The position numbers and the translations under genes are program-made. DNA of 64,000 nucleotides from Branchiostoma floridae (Eukaryota > Chordata > Leptocardii > Amphioxiformes > Branchiostomatidae): assembly GCF_000003815.2 (NCBI RefSeq), contig NC_049993.1:3951460-4015459 (forward strand), given 5' to 3'. A model generated the notes under the pieces. That model had not been told where the DNA came from. It made no database searches and saw nothing but the letters and a program-made list of their open reading frames with translations. Shown in pieces: positions 63,421 through 64,000 of the stretch (the stretch's first letter is position 1; the number at the start of each line of letters is the position of its first letter).

Positions 63421-63770
63421 GATTTTAAACGACAGCATTGACATAGATATTCATTCCAGATCTAACTATACTTAGATTCGATATAATTGTTTTCCCTTTG
63501 ATGTAACCATTTTAATACAATTAGAGGTGTTATCAATAGTGATAATCATGTACCATTGACTAATTGAATATAGAATACTCTTTGATCATAACTCTTGAAA
63601 ACACAGAAAACACGTACCTCCAAATCTTCAGCTTCTGGTCAGTGCATCTTGACAACGTAATGGCCTGGTCTCGCGTGATTTGTTCATTTTGTTACTTCTT
63701 TTACAATTTGCAAAATGATAATTTTTCCGACTTGCAAATTGATGCGTGTGTGGAAGTTGTCCTTATATTA

Positions 63771-64000
63771 TCATATAGCCAGGCGCCGCGGACCAATCAG
63801 AAGGCCCCGTTCCACGTTGGTTATGACGCCGTAACACGTAGATTCCGGCCAGGCAGGTGCAAATTAACACCAGTGGTGTTAATTCATTTTGAATTAACAC
63901 CGGTGCGGGTGTTAATTCATTTTGACCAATCAAAAGGAACGAAAGAAAGGTATATGCAGGCATTGGCCAATAAAAAGGAGCAAAACATATGCCGGAGCAG
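63771..64000. mobile_element. CCAAT-box MITE, copy 2, cut by the window end
   Basis: The left terminus TCATATAGCCAGGCG and the next 60 bases match 34571-34640 almost exactly. The middle differs, with AATTAACACC words inverted around ATTCATTTTG. GACCAATCAAAAGGAAC and TTGGCCAATAAAAAGGAG recur. It interrupts the intron that would carry RTK B exon 9. Confidence 0.7.

Larger units (their letters stand above)
48510..64000. repeat. Segmental duplication, copy B (continues past the window)
   Basis: It is collinear with 25590-43800: a C2H2 gene on plus, then a cadherin-RTK on minus. It lacks the 2.2-kb palindrome insert, the CCAAT MITE and the 173-bp foldback of copy A. It has its own LINE, 405-bp foldback, 95-bp hairpin and hairpin-ended element. 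Confidence 0.85.

Overview
The window looks like lancelet (amphioxus, Branchiostoma-type) nuclear DNA. The genes are animal multi-exon genes with GT-AG introns. They encode a membrane fibrinogen-related lectin, a single-exon leucine-rich-repeat receptor, C2H2 zinc-finger proteins and cadherin-repeat receptor tyrosine kinases, all in dense, AT-rich, transposon-loaded intergenic sequence. The species assignment is inference. No prokaryotic operon, CRISPR array or virus is visible.

Layout. (1) 239-487 is a TGAG microsatellite. (2) 862-9852 (+) is an eight-exon gene for a predicted type II membrane protein of about 602 aa: a tyrosine-rich cytoplasmic N-terminus, one TM helix, a Thr/Ala/Asn stalk and a C-terminal fibrinogen domain. 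Its third intron holds two nested copies of a piggyBac-like MITE (TTAA sites), and a third copy lies in the fourth intron. (3) 13293-14715 (+) is a 14-finger C2H2 gene broken by a frameshift and a stop. (4) 17459-20668 (+) is an intronless LRR receptor of 1069 aa with a TATA box, a TM helix and a very long tail built of 21-aa and 28-aa repeats. (5) About 25590 to 43800 is segment A of a tandem segmental duplication: an 8-finger C2H2 gene (29485-30249, +), then a complete 26-exon cadherin-RTK of 969 aa (43800 down to 31587, -). (6) 45730-48396 is a complex repeat array. (7) About 48510 to the window end is segment B: a 10-finger C2H2 gene (50297-51247, +), then a second cadherin-RTK (63420 down to 53341, -) whose first nine exons lie beyond the window.

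The two cadherin-RTK copies keep exon lengths and phases identical in all 17 shared exons, but have collected different mobile elements in their introns. Copy A has changed the kinase APE motif to ALE; copy B keeps APE. Mobile material includes a 2.2-kb insert made of palindromic words with a 7-bp target duplication, several foldback elements, a MITE carrying CCAAT boxes, and a 5'-truncated LINE with an 11-bp target duplication.

How the genes may work together is inference. The lectin, the LRR protein and the two RTKs are all predicted surface proteins with tyrosine-bearing cytoplasmic parts, so the locus brings putative tyrosine-signalling receptors close to tyrosine kinases. No functional link is shown by the sequence. 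Exon coordinates were assembled by eye from splice signals, phase continuity and A/B comparison.
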